From an uncultured Rhodospirillales bacterium (GTDB lineage Bacteria; Pseudomonadota; Alphaproteobacteria; Acetobacterales; Acetobacteraceae): a stretch of 64,000 nt of DNA. The stretch is taken from the NCBI GenBank assembly GCA_903928895.1, contig CAIYSR010000139.1, forward strand, positions 1 to 64,000, read 5' to 3'. The stretch's first letter is position 1; the number at the start of each line of letters is the position of its first letter. Below the pieces are notes generated by a model, which saw nothing but the letters and a program-made list of their open reading frames with translations, was not told the origin of the DNA and did no database searches. This document shows, piece by piece, positions 43,826 through 54,912 of the stretch. The position numbers and the translations under genes were made by a program.

Positions 43826-45190
43826 TCAGCGCGGCCGCGTGTCGACGTTGAGGCTGACTGCGGCAGTCAGCAGGCCGCCGGCGGCGAGCAGCACATAGAG
43901 GGCGGTGAAGGCGGCCATGCCAGTGCCGATGGTGCCGCCGAGGGCAACGGCACCGGCGGCTCCGAGGGAGGCGCCGATCTGGCGGATGGCGGAATTGGCG
44001 GCGTTGCCAACTCCGAAGCGCTCGGGTCTGAGCCTCGCGACCGCCGCACCACTCAGCGCCGGCAAGACGAGACCGACGCTCATGCCACCCAGCAGCAGAC
44101 CGGGCAACCATGTCCCGAGAAAATCAGGCGTCGGGCCGAGGCGCAGGGCAAACCAGAGATTGCTGAGCGCGTAGAGCACGCCGCCGCTGACCAGCAGCGG
44201 GCGGTGACCGAAACGGGCGGCGAAACGGCCGGCGACGATGGCCACGGGGATGACGGCCAGCGGCCCGGGGGTAACGGCGAAGCCGGTCGCGGTGAAGCTG
44301 TAGCCCCAAATGCCGGTGAGGAAGAGGAAGAAGCCCAGAAACATCATCGAGAATGTGGCGCCGAAGATCAGGGTGGCGGCGTTCACCCAGGCGTAGCTGG
44401 GTTCGGCGAACAACGTAAGGTCAAGGGCGGCGTCGGGGCGGCCGCGCGATTGGGCGATGAAGACAGCGAGTAACGCCAAGCCGGCGAGGCTGGTGCCGAT
44501 AGCGCCGACCACCGGCCAGGCCGCGGCCTCGACGATGCCGAGCACAAGGGCACCCACGCCGAGGATGAGCAGGGCGATGCCCATGGCGTCCGGCGCGGTG
44601 GCCCGTTCGGCCCCGCGGGATTCCACGAGGCGGCGCCGGCCGCGCAGGAAGGCCCAGCCGCCGAGCGGCAGATTGACCAGGAACACCGATTGCCAGCCGG
44701 CGAGATCGACCAACCAGCCACCGATGCCGGGGCCGAAAGCGGCGGCAAGCGCGCCGACGGCGCCCCAAAGGCTGACCGCCACGGGACGCTTCGGCGCCGG
44801 GAAAGCCGCCAGGATGAGCGACAAGGAAGCCGGCGAAAGGAGCGCGGCGCCTAGGGCCTGCAGGATGCGGCCAGCGACAAGCCATAGCGGCCCAGGTGCG
44901 ATGCCGCACAACAGAGAGGCGGTCAGGAACAAGCCAAGACCGGCAAGAAAGACGCGCCGCCGGCCGAGCGTGTCGGCCATGCGCCCGGCGGGCACCAGGA
45001 GGGCGGCATAGATGATGGTATAGGCGTTGATGGCCCAGGAGAGCATGGCCGGCGTGGTGGCGGGGAAGGCCGTGCGCAGCGCCGGGAAGGCGGCCAGGAC
45101 AATCGTTCCGTCCAGCGAGACCAGGAAGACGGCCACCGCGGTGAGGCCAAAGATGGTCCACGGTGATTGCTGGGTGGCCGGGGGGGTCAA
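43826..45190 (-). CDS. MFS drug-efflux transporter (DHA2/EmrB-like)
   Basis: The 454-residue membrane protein has about 14 hydrophobic segments. Motif A is GRMADTLGRRRVFLAG and the motif-C-like stretch is GAVGALAAAFGPGIGGWLVD. The early SLDGTIVLAAFPALRTAF is the D-x-T-I-V signature of the EmrB/QacA group. It exports drugs or other amphipaths using the proton gradient. The start appears to be TTG 45190. The MarR gene upstream on the same strand and a shared operator-like box suggest MarR control. Confidence 0.82.
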   Translation of the reverse strand: MTPPATQQSPWTIFGLTAVAVFLVSLDGTIVLAAFPALRTAFPATTPAMLSWAINAYTIIYAALLVPAGRMADTLGRRRVFLAGLGLFLTASLLCGIAPGPLWLVAGRILQALGAALLSPASLSLILAAFPAPKRPVAVSLWGAVGALAAAFGPGIGGWLVDLAGWQSVFLVNLPLGGWAFLRGRRRLVESRGAERATAPDAMGIALLILGVGALVLGIVEAAAWPVVGAIGTSLAGLALLAVFIAQSRGRPDAALDLTLFAEPSYAWVNAATLIFGATFSMMFLGFFLFLTGIWGYSFTATGFAVTPGPLAVIPVAIVAGRFAARFGHRPLLVSGGVLYALSNLWFALRLGPTPDFLGTWLPGLLLGGMSVGLVLPALSGAAVARLRPERFGVGNAANSAIRQIGASLGAAGAVALGGTIGTGMAAFTALYVLLAAGGLLTAAVSLNVDTRPR

Positions 45191-45310
45191 AGCCGCCGCC
45201 CGTCAAGGCGCTCGGGCAGCGATATTTTGAGCGCTCCCAAGGAAAGAGGGAAAGGCTCAGGGCCGGGATCGCATTGCGAGGGCATCGTCATGTCGAGGCC
45301 TTTTGGAAAA

Positions 45311-45322
45311 GTTGATATCAAC
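45311..45322. promoter_or_regulatory. Operator-like palindrome upstream of the MFS gene
   Basis: GTTGATATCAAC is a perfect 12-base palindrome 121 bases upstream of the MFS start. It differs by one base from GTTTATATCAAC in front of marR (45804-45815), so both are likely MarR sites. Confidence 0.5.
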
Positions 45323-45356
45323 GGAACTGGCGTCGCTCGGCCCCTCGTGTGGGGCA

Positions 45357-45791
45357 TCAGGATAGGCGGGCAAGACGGTACCGGAGGTCATCCGTGCCGG
45401 TGATCGAGCCAAGATCATGGGACACTGATTGCTGCGTGACTTGCCACAGCGGAATGGCCGCGGCGAGCATGGTGTCGCCGGCCTCGGTGAGGTGAGCATT
45501 ACGGCCGCGCAAATCATCGTCGGCAACCTCGACGACGACGAGGCCGCGGCGCCGAAGCGGCTTGAGCACGGCGGTGAGGGTGGTGCGATCCATGCCGAGG
45601 GTGGTGGCCAAGGCCTGGATCCCAACCGACTGCATGCCGGAAATAGCAGTGAGCACAGCAAACTGTCCGTTGCTGAGGTGGAGCGGGCGCAACGCCTCGT
45701 CGTAACGCCGCGCGATGACTCGGGCGGCGCGCTTCAGGGCGAGGCACCAGCACGCGCTTCCGATCGCGGCAGGGGTTGGATGGATCGTCAT
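45357..45791 (-). CDS. MarR-family transcriptional regulator
   Basis: The 144-residue winged-helix protein has LSNGQFAVLTAISGMQSVGI, the recognition region MDRTTLTAVLKPLRRRGLV and the wing DDLRGRNAHLTEAGDTML. All are typical of MarR dimers that release DNA when a phenolic or other ligand binds. ATG 45791 is used; longer in-frame starts are the reverse of lepA. The next gene downstream is the MFS pump, its probable target. Confidence 0.87.
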   Translation of the reverse strand: MTIHPTPAAIGSACWCLALKRAARVIARRYDEALRPLHLSNGQFAVLTAISGMQSVGIQALATTLGMDRTTLTAVLKPLRRRGLVVVEVADDDLRGRNAHLTEAGDTMLAAAIPLWQVTQQSVSHDLGSITGTDDLRYRLARLS

Positions 45792-45796
45792 GTCCC

Positions 45797-45815
45797 GATA
45801 TAGGTTTATATCAAC
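45797..45815. promoter_or_regulatory. MarR autoregulation site
   Basis: Two overlapping palindromes lie just upstream of the marR start codon: GATATAGGTTTATATC (45797-45812) and GTTTATATCAAC (45804-45815). The latter is nearly identical to the palindrome upstream of the MFS gene. Binding here would block the marR promoter. Confidence 0.5.
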
Positions 45816-45908
45816 CTTTTGGTCAAGCATCTGCCGCCATGAGCCTGATTGCGACCCGCCGGTGCATCCGTGGCTGACATTTCGTCCCAAACCGACTATG
45901 TCCCCAGC

Positions 45909-47714
<1,806 letters not shown>

Positions 47715-47716
47715 CC

Positions 47717-48304
47717 ATGAGCCACGCCGCCTATGTGACCGACTATCTCGCCCACAGCGTGGCGGCGATGAACGCTTTCGCAGCCGATGGCACGCTCCAG
47801 GCGACGTTGCTCCGCATGGCCGAGGTGACCACCGCCGCGATGCGCGCCGGCGGCAAGCTGCTCATTGCTGGCAATGGTGGCAGCGCCGCTGACGCGCAGC
47901 ATATCGCCGGCGAATTTATCAGCCGTCTGATGTTCGACCACCCGCCGCTGCCTGCTATCGCGCTCACCACCGACACCTCGGCGCTGACCGCAACCGCAAA
48001 CGACTATGGCTATGAGCAGGTGTTCGAGCGCCAGGTGATCGCCCTTGGCCGCCGCGGCGACGTATTCCTTGGCATCTCCACCTCCGGCAACTCGCCCAAT
48101 GTGCTGCGCGCGCTCGCAGCCGCGCGGGCTCAGGGCCTCACCACGCTTGGGTTTGCCGGCAAGGGCGGCGGTAAGATGGCCGATCTGTGCGACCTGCTGC
48201 TCCCGGCGCCCTCGACCTGGACGCCGATCGTCCAGCAAATCCACATCACTGCGGCGCATATCTATTGTGCTGTCATTGAACGCGATATGTTTCCAAGAGC
48301 GTAG
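47717..48304 (+). CDS. gmhA: Phosphoheptose isomerase-like SIS protein
   Basis: The 195-residue SIS-domain protein has [64 protein letters not shown] and an [17 protein letters not shown]-type ending ([17 protein letters not shown]). These are the GmhA pattern with its zinc/active-site His. It converts sedoheptulose 7-phosphate to D-glycero-D-manno-heptose 7-phosphate for LPS heptose. This fits the two GT9 heptosyltransferase-like genes in the window. It is co-transcribed with lepA. Confidence 0.9.
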   Translation: MSHAAYVTDYLAHSVAAMNAFAADGTLQATLLRMAEVTTAAMRAGGKLLIAGNGGSAADAQHIAGEFISRLMFDHPPLPAIALTTDTSALTATANDYGYEQVFERQVIALGRRGDVFLGISTSGNSPNVLRALAAARAQGLTTLGFAGKGGGKMADLCDLLLPAPSTWTPIVQQIHITAAHIYCAVIERDMFPRA

Positions 48305-48432
48305 ACGCAAGACAGGAAGGAATATTCCCTCTATTTTTGGAACAACACCGGAATTCACGAATACGTGAATTGTCTTACCGAGATCTGTTCATCCCAAGTT
48401 TGTTGCTCTCTGCAACAAGGGTCGAACTGAAT
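48305..48432. other. Intergenic hairpins between gmhA and the sigma-54 promoter
   Basis: Two inverted repeats lie here: AATTCACG/CGTGAATT around AATA (48352-48371) and TTGTTGC/GCAACAA around TCTCT (48400-48418). Neither has a T tract. They may end the lepA-gmhA transcript or be protein-binding sites upstream of the regulator gene. No coding sequence is visible. Confidence 0.45.
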
Positions 48433-48450
48433 GTCGGCAAATTTTACACT
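48433..48450 (+). promoter_or_regulatory. Upstream box paired with the sigma-54 promoter (regulator gene)
   Basis: GTCGGCAAATTTTACACT matches the box at 16916-16933 in 16 of 18 positions and again begins 78 bases before TGGCAC. Confidence 0.6.
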
Positions 48451-48510
48451 GTTCAACCTGCCGCTCGATGGCGAGGCTGCGACTCGTTGAAAACCAAGCC
48501 AATTCATTTT

Positions 48511-48526
48511 TGGCACAAGAATTGCT
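48511..48526 (+). promoter_or_regulatory. Sigma-54 (-24/-12) promoter of the OmpR-type regulator
   Basis: TGGCACAAGAATTGCT fits the RpoN consensus with GG and GC at the right spacing. It is nearly the same as the promoter at 16994-17009. Transcription should start near 48538, with AGGAGGGG before ATG 48592. Confidence 0.78.
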
Positions 48527-48591
48527 TTAGACATTCCATCGCCAGCGAGGGCGGCAGCCGCCGCCGGGCGCTCTTTTTACAGGAGGGGTGC

Positions 48592-49335
48592 ATGAATAGG
48601 CTCTTGATCGTCGCCAACGACAACACGACGTCGCTGCGCATCGGCTTGGAGCTCGAACAGGGCGGCCTGTTCCATGCCACCATGACCTCAAACCTTACCG
48701 AGGCGGCTTCCCGCGGCACCAACGGCGCCGGGCAGTACGATGCCGTGCTCATCGTCGGCTCGCCGGCCACCCACAATCTTGCCGGCATGTGCGGCCGGGT
48801 GCGTCAGTTCTGGTCGAACTGCCCCATCGTCGTTCTGACCCACGCCGCTGACGAGGCCACCATCGTCACCACGCTCGACGCCGGCGCTGCCGACGTAATC
48901 CTTGCCCCGCACCGCAGCGCCGAACTGCGCGCCCGCCTCCAGGCCCATATCCGCGCCCACGCCAACAGTGCCGGCGTTTCATTCCAGATCGGCCCCTACC
49001 TTTTCCACCCCGCCACCCGCGTCCTTCGGCACGTGACCACGGGAGCCTCCCTGCGGCTGACCTACAAGGAAACCGAGGTGCTGAAATACCTCAACCGCAG
49101 CAACGGCCATGCCGTCGCCCGGTTGACTCTGCTGCGTGATGTGTGGGGCTACAAGGAAGGCGCTGACAGCTACACGGTGGAGTCCCACATCTACCGCCTG
49201 CGCCGCAAACTGGAGGCCGACCCGGCGCGCCCGCGCTTTCTCGTCAACGACGCTGGCGGCTACGCCCTCGTCTCCGCGCCGCCGCGTCCATGGCCGCCGG
49301 CCCGCGCCCAGGCCGGTATGCAACTCGCCGGCTGA
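48592..49335 (+). CDS. OmpR-type regulator with degenerate receiver domain
   Basis: The 247-residue protein has a receiver-like fold (about 1-120) and a winged-helix DNA-binding domain (about 130-230) with LRLTYKETEVLKYLNRS, LLRDVWGYKEGADSYTVESH and IYRLRRKLE. The receiver lacks the phospho-acceptor: the expected Asp after beta-3 is Val55 (YDAVLIVGS). Only one acidic residue remains in VANDN, and the conserved Lys is Ala (VILAP). It probably acts without phosphorylation. AGGAGGGG and a sigma-54 promoter precede it. ATG 48592 is preferred over longer starts that would run through the promoter. Confidence 0.8.
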   Translation: MNRLLIVANDNTTSLRIGLELEQGGLFHATMTSNLTEAASRGTNGAGQYDAVLIVGSPATHNLAGMCGRVRQFWSNCPIVVLTHAADEATIVTTLDAGAADVILAPHRSAELRARLQAHIRAHANSAGVSFQIGPYLFHPATRVLRHVTTGASLRLTYKETEVLKYLNRSNGHAVARLTLLRDVWGYKEGADSYTVESHIYRLRRKLEADPARPRFLVNDAGGYALVSAPPRPWPPARAQAGMQLAG

Positions 49336-49479
49336 TCAGATCGCGTTACCGTGGGTGGCGTGATGGCGCGCGATCTCGTCGAGCAGCGCCCACACCTTGT
49401 CCGCATCCAGCCGGCGCGCCGGATCATTCACCAGGGCGTCGATTTCTTCGATCGTGCGGGCGTAGTCGCTCTCGGTCAT
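49336..49479 (-). CDS. Small 47-residue acidic/helical protein, unknown function
   Basis: A short reading frame on the minus strand starts MTESDYARTIEEIDALVNDP and ends ARHHATHGNAI. GGAG lies 9 bases before ATG 49479. The composition is natural: amphipathic helices, and codon use like its neighbours. It would be the last gene of the long leftward group, 72 bases after the 400-residue protein. The length and the acidic helix suggest a small regulatory or adaptor protein; no family is recognised. Confidence 0.6.
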   Translation of the reverse strand: MTESDYARTIEEIDALVNDPARRLDADKVWALLDEIARHHATHGNAI

Positions 49480-49551
49480 GGTCGGGCGCTCCGGTGGCGG
49501 ATGTTGCTCTCGACGCCGTTCAACGCCCCGAACATGGCCTCACCAAGGCGA

Positions 49552-50754
49552 TCATGCGGATGAAACAATGGCCGTCGCCAGATCGGCCGACTTCGCCGCG
49601 GGATGACCGGGGTTGCGGAAGCGCAGTTCGCTTGAGCTTTCCGCCACCTCGAACATCTCCCGCCGTGAGGCGCAACTCACCGCCACCACGTGCCGGGCGG
49701 CCGGATCGGTGAGGAATTGCCGGGCGGCGCCCTCGATCTCGAGCTGCTCGCGCAGGTGCCGCCACTCCAACGCATCGGTGTCCTCCACCAGCATCGCCAA
49801 GATGCCGGGTCGGGTGCCGCTCAGCCGGGCCGGTGCGACTGCCGCCATGCGCCGGCCAATGGCGCCCGCCACCTCGTCCTCGCGCCCGGCGCGCGCCGCC
49901 AGCACACATACTCCGCCGCTGCCGGTCATCACCGCCAGATGCGCCTCGTGGCCGAACTCGCGGCGCAGCGAAGGCATAAGACCTGCCTCGCTGCTTTGAC
50001 CGTCGCCGCCCTGCCCTTCGCTGCCCTGGCCCGCCAGCATGAGGGGTTCCAGCCGTAGGATCGCCGCCTCGTCCTGGTCCGCCCGCGCTCGCCCGGCCAA
50101 CAGCCCGCGCACCCGGCCCTGCAGCGCGGCGAGGCTGTCGGTCTCAGGCCGCAGGCCTTGGTTGAGTGTCAGCTTCAGCAGGTAGCGGCCGGGTCGGCTG
50201 GCGAGCCAGGTGCGCAAGTCGGGGTCGATGGCTTCGATGAGCTTCGCCCAGGCGCCACGCTGGACATCCCGCCCCTCTTCGGCCGAGATGACGTCGCAGA
50301 CAATCTCCGCCACACTGCCGCCCCGGGCGATCAGCAGATCGAACGGTGCACCCTCGGCAAATCCGTCGAAACGCACCTGGAACCCGCGCGCGCGGTGCTG
50401 CGCCGCCACGCGCAGCAGGTGAAAGAGCCCGACCAGCGTGCCATCGCCGCTCAGCGCCGCGGTGAACGCCTCGATCATACGGACCTGACCGGCTACCCCA
50501 AGCCCGCCATGCAGCGCGACAGCATCGGCCGCCAATATCCCAACGCTGCGTTCCACTGGTCCCATCGGCAGCCCTTGCCGCAGCCGCTCCAGCGCCCCTT
50601 CCACCGCATGGCGTTGCGCCACCGCGCGCGCCACCCGCTCGCTGCCGCCGGCCATCCGGCGTAGGTCCGACAGCCGCGCGAGCCATGGCTGCGCACCGAT
50701 CAGACCGATCAACGCCGTCGCCGCACGACCGTGTTCGAGAGTCCGCATGACCAT
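49552..50754 (-). CDS. Conserved hypothetical protein, 400 residues
   Basis: There are no membrane segments or signal peptide. The N-terminal half is helical (LERLRQGLPMGPVERSVGIL, LVGLFHLLRVAAQHRARGFQ) and contains FDLLIARGGSVAEIVCDVIS, which looks like a nuclease- or Rossmann-like strand, but no catalytic set is clear. A Gly/Gln/Ser-rich linker (about 245-260) leads to a second domain. It follows aroC after 113 bases on the same strand. Function unknown. Confidence 0.6.
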   Translation of the reverse strand: MVMRTLEHGRAATALIGLIGAQPWLARLSDLRRMAGGSERVARAVAQRHAVEGALERLRQGLPMGPVERSVGILAADAVALHGGLGVAGQVRMIEAFTAALSGDGTLVGLFHLLRVAAQHRARGFQVRFDGFAEGAPFDLLIARGGSVAEIVCDVISAEEGRDVQRGAWAKLIEAIDPDLRTWLASRPGRYLLKLTLNQGLRPETDSLAALQGRVRGLLAGRARADQDEAAILRLEPLMLAGQGSEGQGGDGQSSEAGLMPSLRREFGHEAHLAVMTGSGGVCVLAARAGREDEVAGAIGRRMAAVAPARLSGTRPGILAMLVEDTDALEWRHLREQLEIEGAARQFLTDPAARHVVAVSCASRREMFEVAESSSELRFRNPGHPAAKSADLATAIVSSA

Positions 50755-50867
50755 TCATTCCCGTTCTGCCGGCGGGCTTATAGCAGACCGCAGCGGTCCT
50801 GTTAATTGCCCCGGATCGGGGCTGCGCGGGCGGCCGGCCGCGAGGGTCTGCGATGGAGTGGTATCAT

Positions 50868-51968
50868 TCAGTTGCGCGGCAGTGTCGCCCGGGTCGGGGC
50901 GTCCGGGTTCTGGGCCCGGTGCCGCAGCAGGTGATCCGCCAGTACCAACGCCAGCATCGCCTCGCCCACCGGGACCGCGCGGATGCCGACGCAGGGATCA
51001 TGCCGCCCTTTGGTCATGACCTCGACATCGTGGCCATCGCGATCAACGCTGGCGCGCGGCGTCAGGATGGAGCTGGTCGGCTTGACCGCAAAGCGAGCCA
51101 CGATCGGCTGGCCGGTCGAAATCCCGCCCAGAATGCCGCCGGCATGGTTGGAACCGAACGCCACCGCCCCCTCCGCCATGTGCATTTCGTCGGCATTGGC
51201 CTCGCCCGACAATGCGGCGGCCCCAAACCCGTCGCCGATCTCGACCCCCTTGACCGCGTTGATCCCCATCAGCGCGGCCGCGATATCCGCGTCGAGCTTG
51301 CCGTATATCGGCGCACCGAGCCCAGGCACCACCCCCTCGGCCACCACCTCAATCACCGCGCCGCAGGACGAGCCCGCCTTGCGGATCGCTCCGAGGTAAC
51401 CTTCCCACTGTGCGGCCGCCTCCGGATCGGGGCAGAAGAACGGATTGCGCTCGACTTCCGCCCAGTCCCAGCGCGCCCGGTCGATGGCGTGCGGCCCCAT
51501 CTGAACCAGTGCACCACGGATCCGTACGCCCGCCAGCACCTTGCGCGCGATCGCGCCACCGGCCACGCGCATCGCGGTCTCGCGTGCCGAGGACCGACCG
51601 CCACCGCGATAGTCGCGGATACCGTATTTCAGCTCGTAGGCGAGATCGGCATGGCCAGGCCGCATTCGGGTGGCAATCTCGCCGTAGTCGCGCGAACGCT
51701 GGTCCACGTTGTCGATCACCATGGCGATCGGCGTGCCGGTGGTCATCCCCTCGAACACACCGGACAGGATGCGCACCGCGTCCGGCTCCTGCCGCTGCGT
51801 CGTGAACCTGGACTGCCCGGGCCGCCGCAGGTCGAGCCACGGCTGGATGTCGGCCTCAGTGAGGGCGATCCGCGGCGGGCAGCCATCGATCACGCAGCCG
51901 ATCGCCGGCCCATGGCTCTCGCCCCAGGTGGTCAGCCGGAACAGCCGGCCGAAACTGTTATGCGACAT
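50868..51968 (-). CDS. aroC: Chorismate synthase
   Basis: The 366-residue protein has the three signatures of Aro[37 protein letters not shown] and [10 protein letters not shown] followed by [18 protein letters not shown]. It makes chorismate from EPSP using reduced FMN. ATG 51968 follows the fabI stop after 2 bases, so they are co-expressed. Longer in-frame starts are the reverse complement of fabI coding sequence. Confidence 0.96.
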   Translation of the reverse strand: MSHNSFGRLFRLTTWGESHGPAIGCVIDGCPPRIALTEADIQPWLDLRRPGQSRFTTQRQEPDAVRILSGVFEGMTTGTPIAMVIDNVDQRSRDYGEIATRMRPGHADLAYELKYGIRDYRGGGRSSARETAMRVAGGAIARKVLAGVRIRGALVQMGPHAIDRARWDWAEVERNPFFCPDPEAAAQWEGYLGAIRKAGSSCGAVIEVVAEGVVPGLGAPIYGKLDADIAAALMGINAVKGVEIGDGFGAAALSGEANADEMHMAEGAVAFGSNHAGGILGGISTGQPIVARFAVKPTSSILTPRASVDRDGHDVEVMTKGRHDPCVGIRAVPVGEAMLALVLADHLLRHRAQNPDAPTRATLPRN

Positions 51969-51970
51969 GA

Positions 51971-52819
51971 TTATTCGCTGGCCGGCGAGATGTCCGGCGC
52001 ATCCGGGTTCTTCATGCCGACGGAGTGGTAGCCGCTGTCGACGTGATGGACCTCGCCGGTCACGCCCGAGCCGAGTTCGGAGAGCAGATAGACCCCGGCG
52101 CCGCCGACATCGCCGATCGTGGTGTTGCGCCGCAGCGGCGCGTTGTACTCGTTCCACTTCAGGATGTAGCGGAAATCCCCGATCCCCGAGGCGGCCAGTG
52201 TCTTGATCGGCCCGGCAGAGATCGCGTTCACCCGGATGTCGCGCGGCCCCAGATCGGCGGCCAGATAGCGCACGGACGCCTCGAGCGCGGCCTTCGCCAC
52301 CCCCATCACGTTGTAGTGCGGGATCACCCGCTCGGCGCCGAGATAGGTCAGCGTCAGCATCGCGCCGCCATCCGGCATCAACTCGGCCGCGCGGCGCGCC
52401 ACGTCGGTGAAGCTGAAGCAGGAGATGTCCATCGCCTGGAGGAAAGCGGACCGCGGCGTGTCCATGTAGCGGCCGCGGAGGTATTGCTTGTCCGCGAAGC
52501 CGATGGCGTGGACCAGGAAGTCGATGCGTCCCCAGGCGGCCTTCACGGCGGCGAAGGCGGCATCCATGCTGGCATCGTCGGCGACATCGCACGGGGTCAG
52601 CAGCGTCGAGCCGACGGATGCCGCGAGCGGCCGTACCCGGCGCTCCAGCGCATCGCCGAGATAGGTGAAGCCGAGTTCGGCGCCCTGCGCGGCGCAGGCG
52701 GCGGCGATGCCCCAGGCCAGCGAGCGGTCATTGGCAACGCCCATGATCAAGCCGCGCTTGCCCGCGAGCAGGGTGCCCTTGGCGATGGGACGGTCGGTCT
52801 CAGGATCGGACATGCGCAT
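51971..52819 (-). CDS. fabI: Enoyl-[acyl-carrier-protein] reductase (NADH)
   Basis: The 282-residue SDR of the FabI type has [20 protein letters not shown] (NAD site), a DVADDASM acidic loop and the catalytic Y-x6-K in [11 protein letters not shown]. The last step of fatty-acid elongation is its role, and it is the known triclosan/isoniazid-type target. A GGGA-ATGA leader precedes the start. Downstream of rnhB by 75 bases. Confidence 0.93.
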   Translation of the reverse strand: MRMSDPETDRPIAKGTLLAGKRGLIMGVANDRSLAWGIAAACAAQGAELGFTYLGDALERRVRPLAASVGSTLLTPCDVADDASMDAAFAAVKAAWGRIDFLVHAIGFADKQYLRGRYMDTPRSAFLQAMDISCFSFTDVARRAAELMPDGGAMLTLTYLGAERVIPHYNVMGVAKAALEASVRYLAADLGPRDIRVNAISAGPIKTLAASGIGDFRYILKWNEYNAPLRRNTTIGDVGGAGVYLLSELGSGVTGEVHHVDSGYHSVGMKNPDAPDISPASE

Positions 52820-52894
52820 TCATTCCCAACAGGGTGGACGTGTTGTGGCGGTTGGGTGGTGACATAGGCAGGCCCCCTCCGGCAAGAGGCGGCG

Positions 52895-53467
52895 CTATCG
52901 GCCGAGTCCGAGCCGCCGCACGGTACCGAAATTGGCACGGTGATGCGCCGATGGGCCGAACTGGTGCAATGCCGCCCGGTGCGTGGCGGTGCCGTATCCC
53001 GCATTGCACTCCCAACCGTAGCCCGGATACCGCACCGCGAGTCGCGCCATCAGCCGGTCACGCAGCACCTTGGCGACGATAGACGCGGCCGAAATCGCCG
53101 GCTCGCTGCCGTCGCCGCCGACGATACAGCGGGTCGGACAACCCAGGCGCGGATCGGTATTGCCGTCGACCAAGGCGAGATCTGGCACGGCGAGCCGCCC
53201 CAGCGCGCGGCGCATGGCCAGCAGACTGGCCTGGAGGATGTTGATGCGGGCGATCTCCTCCACCGAGGCGGCGCCCATGCCGATCTCGGCACCGCTGGCG
53301 TGCAGGGCGGCGTAGGCGGCTTCGCGGGCCGCCGCCGAAAGCTTTTTCGAGTCGTGCAGTAACGCGGCGAGGCCATGTGGCAAGGGGTCGGGCAGTACCA
53401 CGGCGGCGGCCAGGACTGGCCCGGCGAGCGGCCCGCGGCCGACTTCGTCGAGACCCGCGACCCGCAT
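52895..53467 (-). CDS. rnhB: Ribonuclease HII
   Basis: The 190-residue protein starts [18 protein letters not shown] with the catalytic D-E-x-G-R-G. It continues DSKKLS and LVDGN, then [12 protein letters not shown], all typical of RNase HII. It cleaves RNA in RNA-DNA hybrids and single ribonucleotides in DNA. ATG 53467 lies 2 bases after the tupA stop. Longer starts read the opposite frame of tupA. Confidence 0.94.
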   Translation of the reverse strand: MRVAGLDEVGRGPLAGPVLAAAVVLPDPLPHGLAALLHDSKKLSAAAREAAYAALHASGAEIGMGAASVEEIARINILQASLLAMRRALGRLAVPDLALVDGNTDPRLGCPTRCIVGGDGSEPAISAASIVAKVLRDRLMARLAVRYPGYGWECNAGYGTATHRAALHQFGPSAHHRANFGTVRRLGLGR

Positions 53468-53469
53468 GC

Positions 53470-54270
53470 TCAGGGAATGTCCTTCACCCCGGGATTGAAC
53501 AGCGCCATGCCGCCGATCGTGAAAGCGCCGATCGCCGCCTGCGCCTCGGCGCCGGCCAGCCATTCCGCCAGCTTGTGCGCTGCGGCCATACGGCCTGCGG
53601 GTTGCCGTCCGGGGGCCAGTTCGATCACCCGATAGCGATTGAGCAGCCGGGGGTCGCCATGGACCTGCTCCACGAGATCGCGCCGGTTGGCGAAGGACAA
53701 CCAGGTGCCGCGATCCGTGAGGGTGACGCCATCGGTCGCCGCCGCCACGTTGAGGGCTGCACCCATGCCGCCGCCGATATCCTTGTACCAGGATGCGCCG
53801 GCCGGGTTGATCCCGGCTTCGCGCCAGAGCCGCTTCTCCAGCGCATCAGTGCCGCTCTTGTCGCCGCGCGAGATGAACGGGGCCTTGTTCTCTGCGACCT
53901 TGTGCAGCGCCACCACGGCGTCTGCCAGTCCACCGAGGCGGGCGGGATCGCTCTTTGGGCCGACCAGGATGAAATCATTCCAGGCGATCTCGACCCGCTT
54001 CACTCCATGCCCGGCGGCCATGAAGGCAGCCTCGGCCTCCGGGTCGTGCACCAGCACGAGATCGGCGTCGCCCCGCGCCGCGGTGGCCAGCGCCTGCCCG
54101 GTGCCCTGCGCCAGCACCTGCACCGCAATGCCGGTCCGCGCCGTGAAGAGCGGCAGGATGCGGGCCAGCAGCCCCGAATTGTCGAGCGAGGTGGTGGAGG
54201 CCAGCACCACCGTCTCCGCACGCGCGACCCCCGCCGTCAGCAGCAGCAGGATCGCCAGGAATGCCCTCAT
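53470..54270 (-). CDS. tupA: Tungstate-type ABC substrate-binding protein
   Basis: The 266-residue protein has a signal peptide ([18 protein letters not shown]) and begins the mature chain with [15 protein letters not shown], the T-T-S-L-x-x-S-G oxyanion-binding motif of Tup[18 protein letters not shown] and [16 protein letters not shown] follow. It probably binds tungstate (or molybdate) for metalloenzyme cofactors. GGAG precedes ATG 54270. It overlaps tupB by 4 bases. Confidence 0.85.
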   Translation of the reverse strand: MRAFLAILLLLTAGVARAETVVLASTTSLDNSGLLARILPLFTARTGIAVQVLAQGTGQALATAARGDADLVLVHDPEAEAAFMAAGHGVKRVEIAWNDFILVGPKSDPARLGGLADAVVALHKVAENKAPFISRGDKSGTDALEKRLWREAGINPAGASWYKDIGGGMGAALNVAAATDGVTLTDRGTWLSFANRRDLVEQVHGDPRLLNRYRVIELAPGRQPAGRMAAAHKLAEWLAGAEAQAAIGAFTIGGMALFNPGVKDIP

Positions 54271-54905
54271 TGCCGTTCTCCTCCGATGATGAGCACCACC
54301 GCGCTCGCGGTGATACTGATGCCCACAAGAACCAGTCCAAGCGCCAGAGCGAGATCGAAATTGCCTTTGCCTGTCTCCAGCGTGATCGTCGTGGTCATGG
54401 TGCGGGTGACGCCGGCGATGTTGCCGCCGACGATCAGCACGGCGCCGACCTCGGAGACGGTCCGGCCGAAGCCAGCCAGCAGCGCGGTGGCGATGCCGCC
54501 CTTGGCCATACGCATCAGATGCGGCAGCGCGCGCAAGCGGGATGCGCCCGAGGCCTGCAAGGCGCGGCCGTAGTCATGCCAGCGCGCCTCGATTGCCCGG
54601 TGTGCCAGGGCCGCGATGATCGGGGTGGCGAGCACGGTCTGGGCCAGCACCATCGCCTCCGGGGTGTAGAGCCAGCCGAGTCCGCCGAATGCGCCACCGC
54701 GCGAGAGCAGCAGATAGAGCACGAGACCGACCACCACCGGCGGCAGGCCGAGCAGAGAATGCACCATGACCAGCACCAGAGGCCGCCCGGGCCAGCGCCC
54801 CAGCGCCAGGATCGCGGCGAGCGGCAGGCCCAGCACGGTGGCGCAAGCGGTGGCCGAAAGGCTGACGGCAAGCGAGCGCAGCACGATCGGCAGGAATTCA
54901 CCCAT
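54267..54905 (-). CDS. tupB: Tungstate-type ABC transporter permease
   Basis: The 212-residue protein has five membrane segments and the permease coupling loop YGRALQASGASRLRALPHLM. It matches TupB in size and layout and forms the channel for TupA. ATG 54905 with GAGG five bases upstream is used, not GTG 54908. The matching ATPase (TupC) gene is not next to it; the neighbouring ABC protein is an exporter. Confidence 0.82.
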   Translation of the reverse strand: MGEFLPIVLRSLAVSLSATACATVLGLPLAAILALGRWPGRPLVLVMVHSLLGLPPVVVGLVLYLLLSRGGAFGGLGWLYTPEAMVLAQTVLATPIIAALAHRAIEARWHDYGRALQASGASRLRALPHLMRMAKGGIATALLAGFGRTVSEVGAVLIVGGNIAGVTRTMTTTITLETGKGNFDLALALGLVLVGISITASAVVLIIGGERQ

Positions 54906-54912
54906 CACGGCC

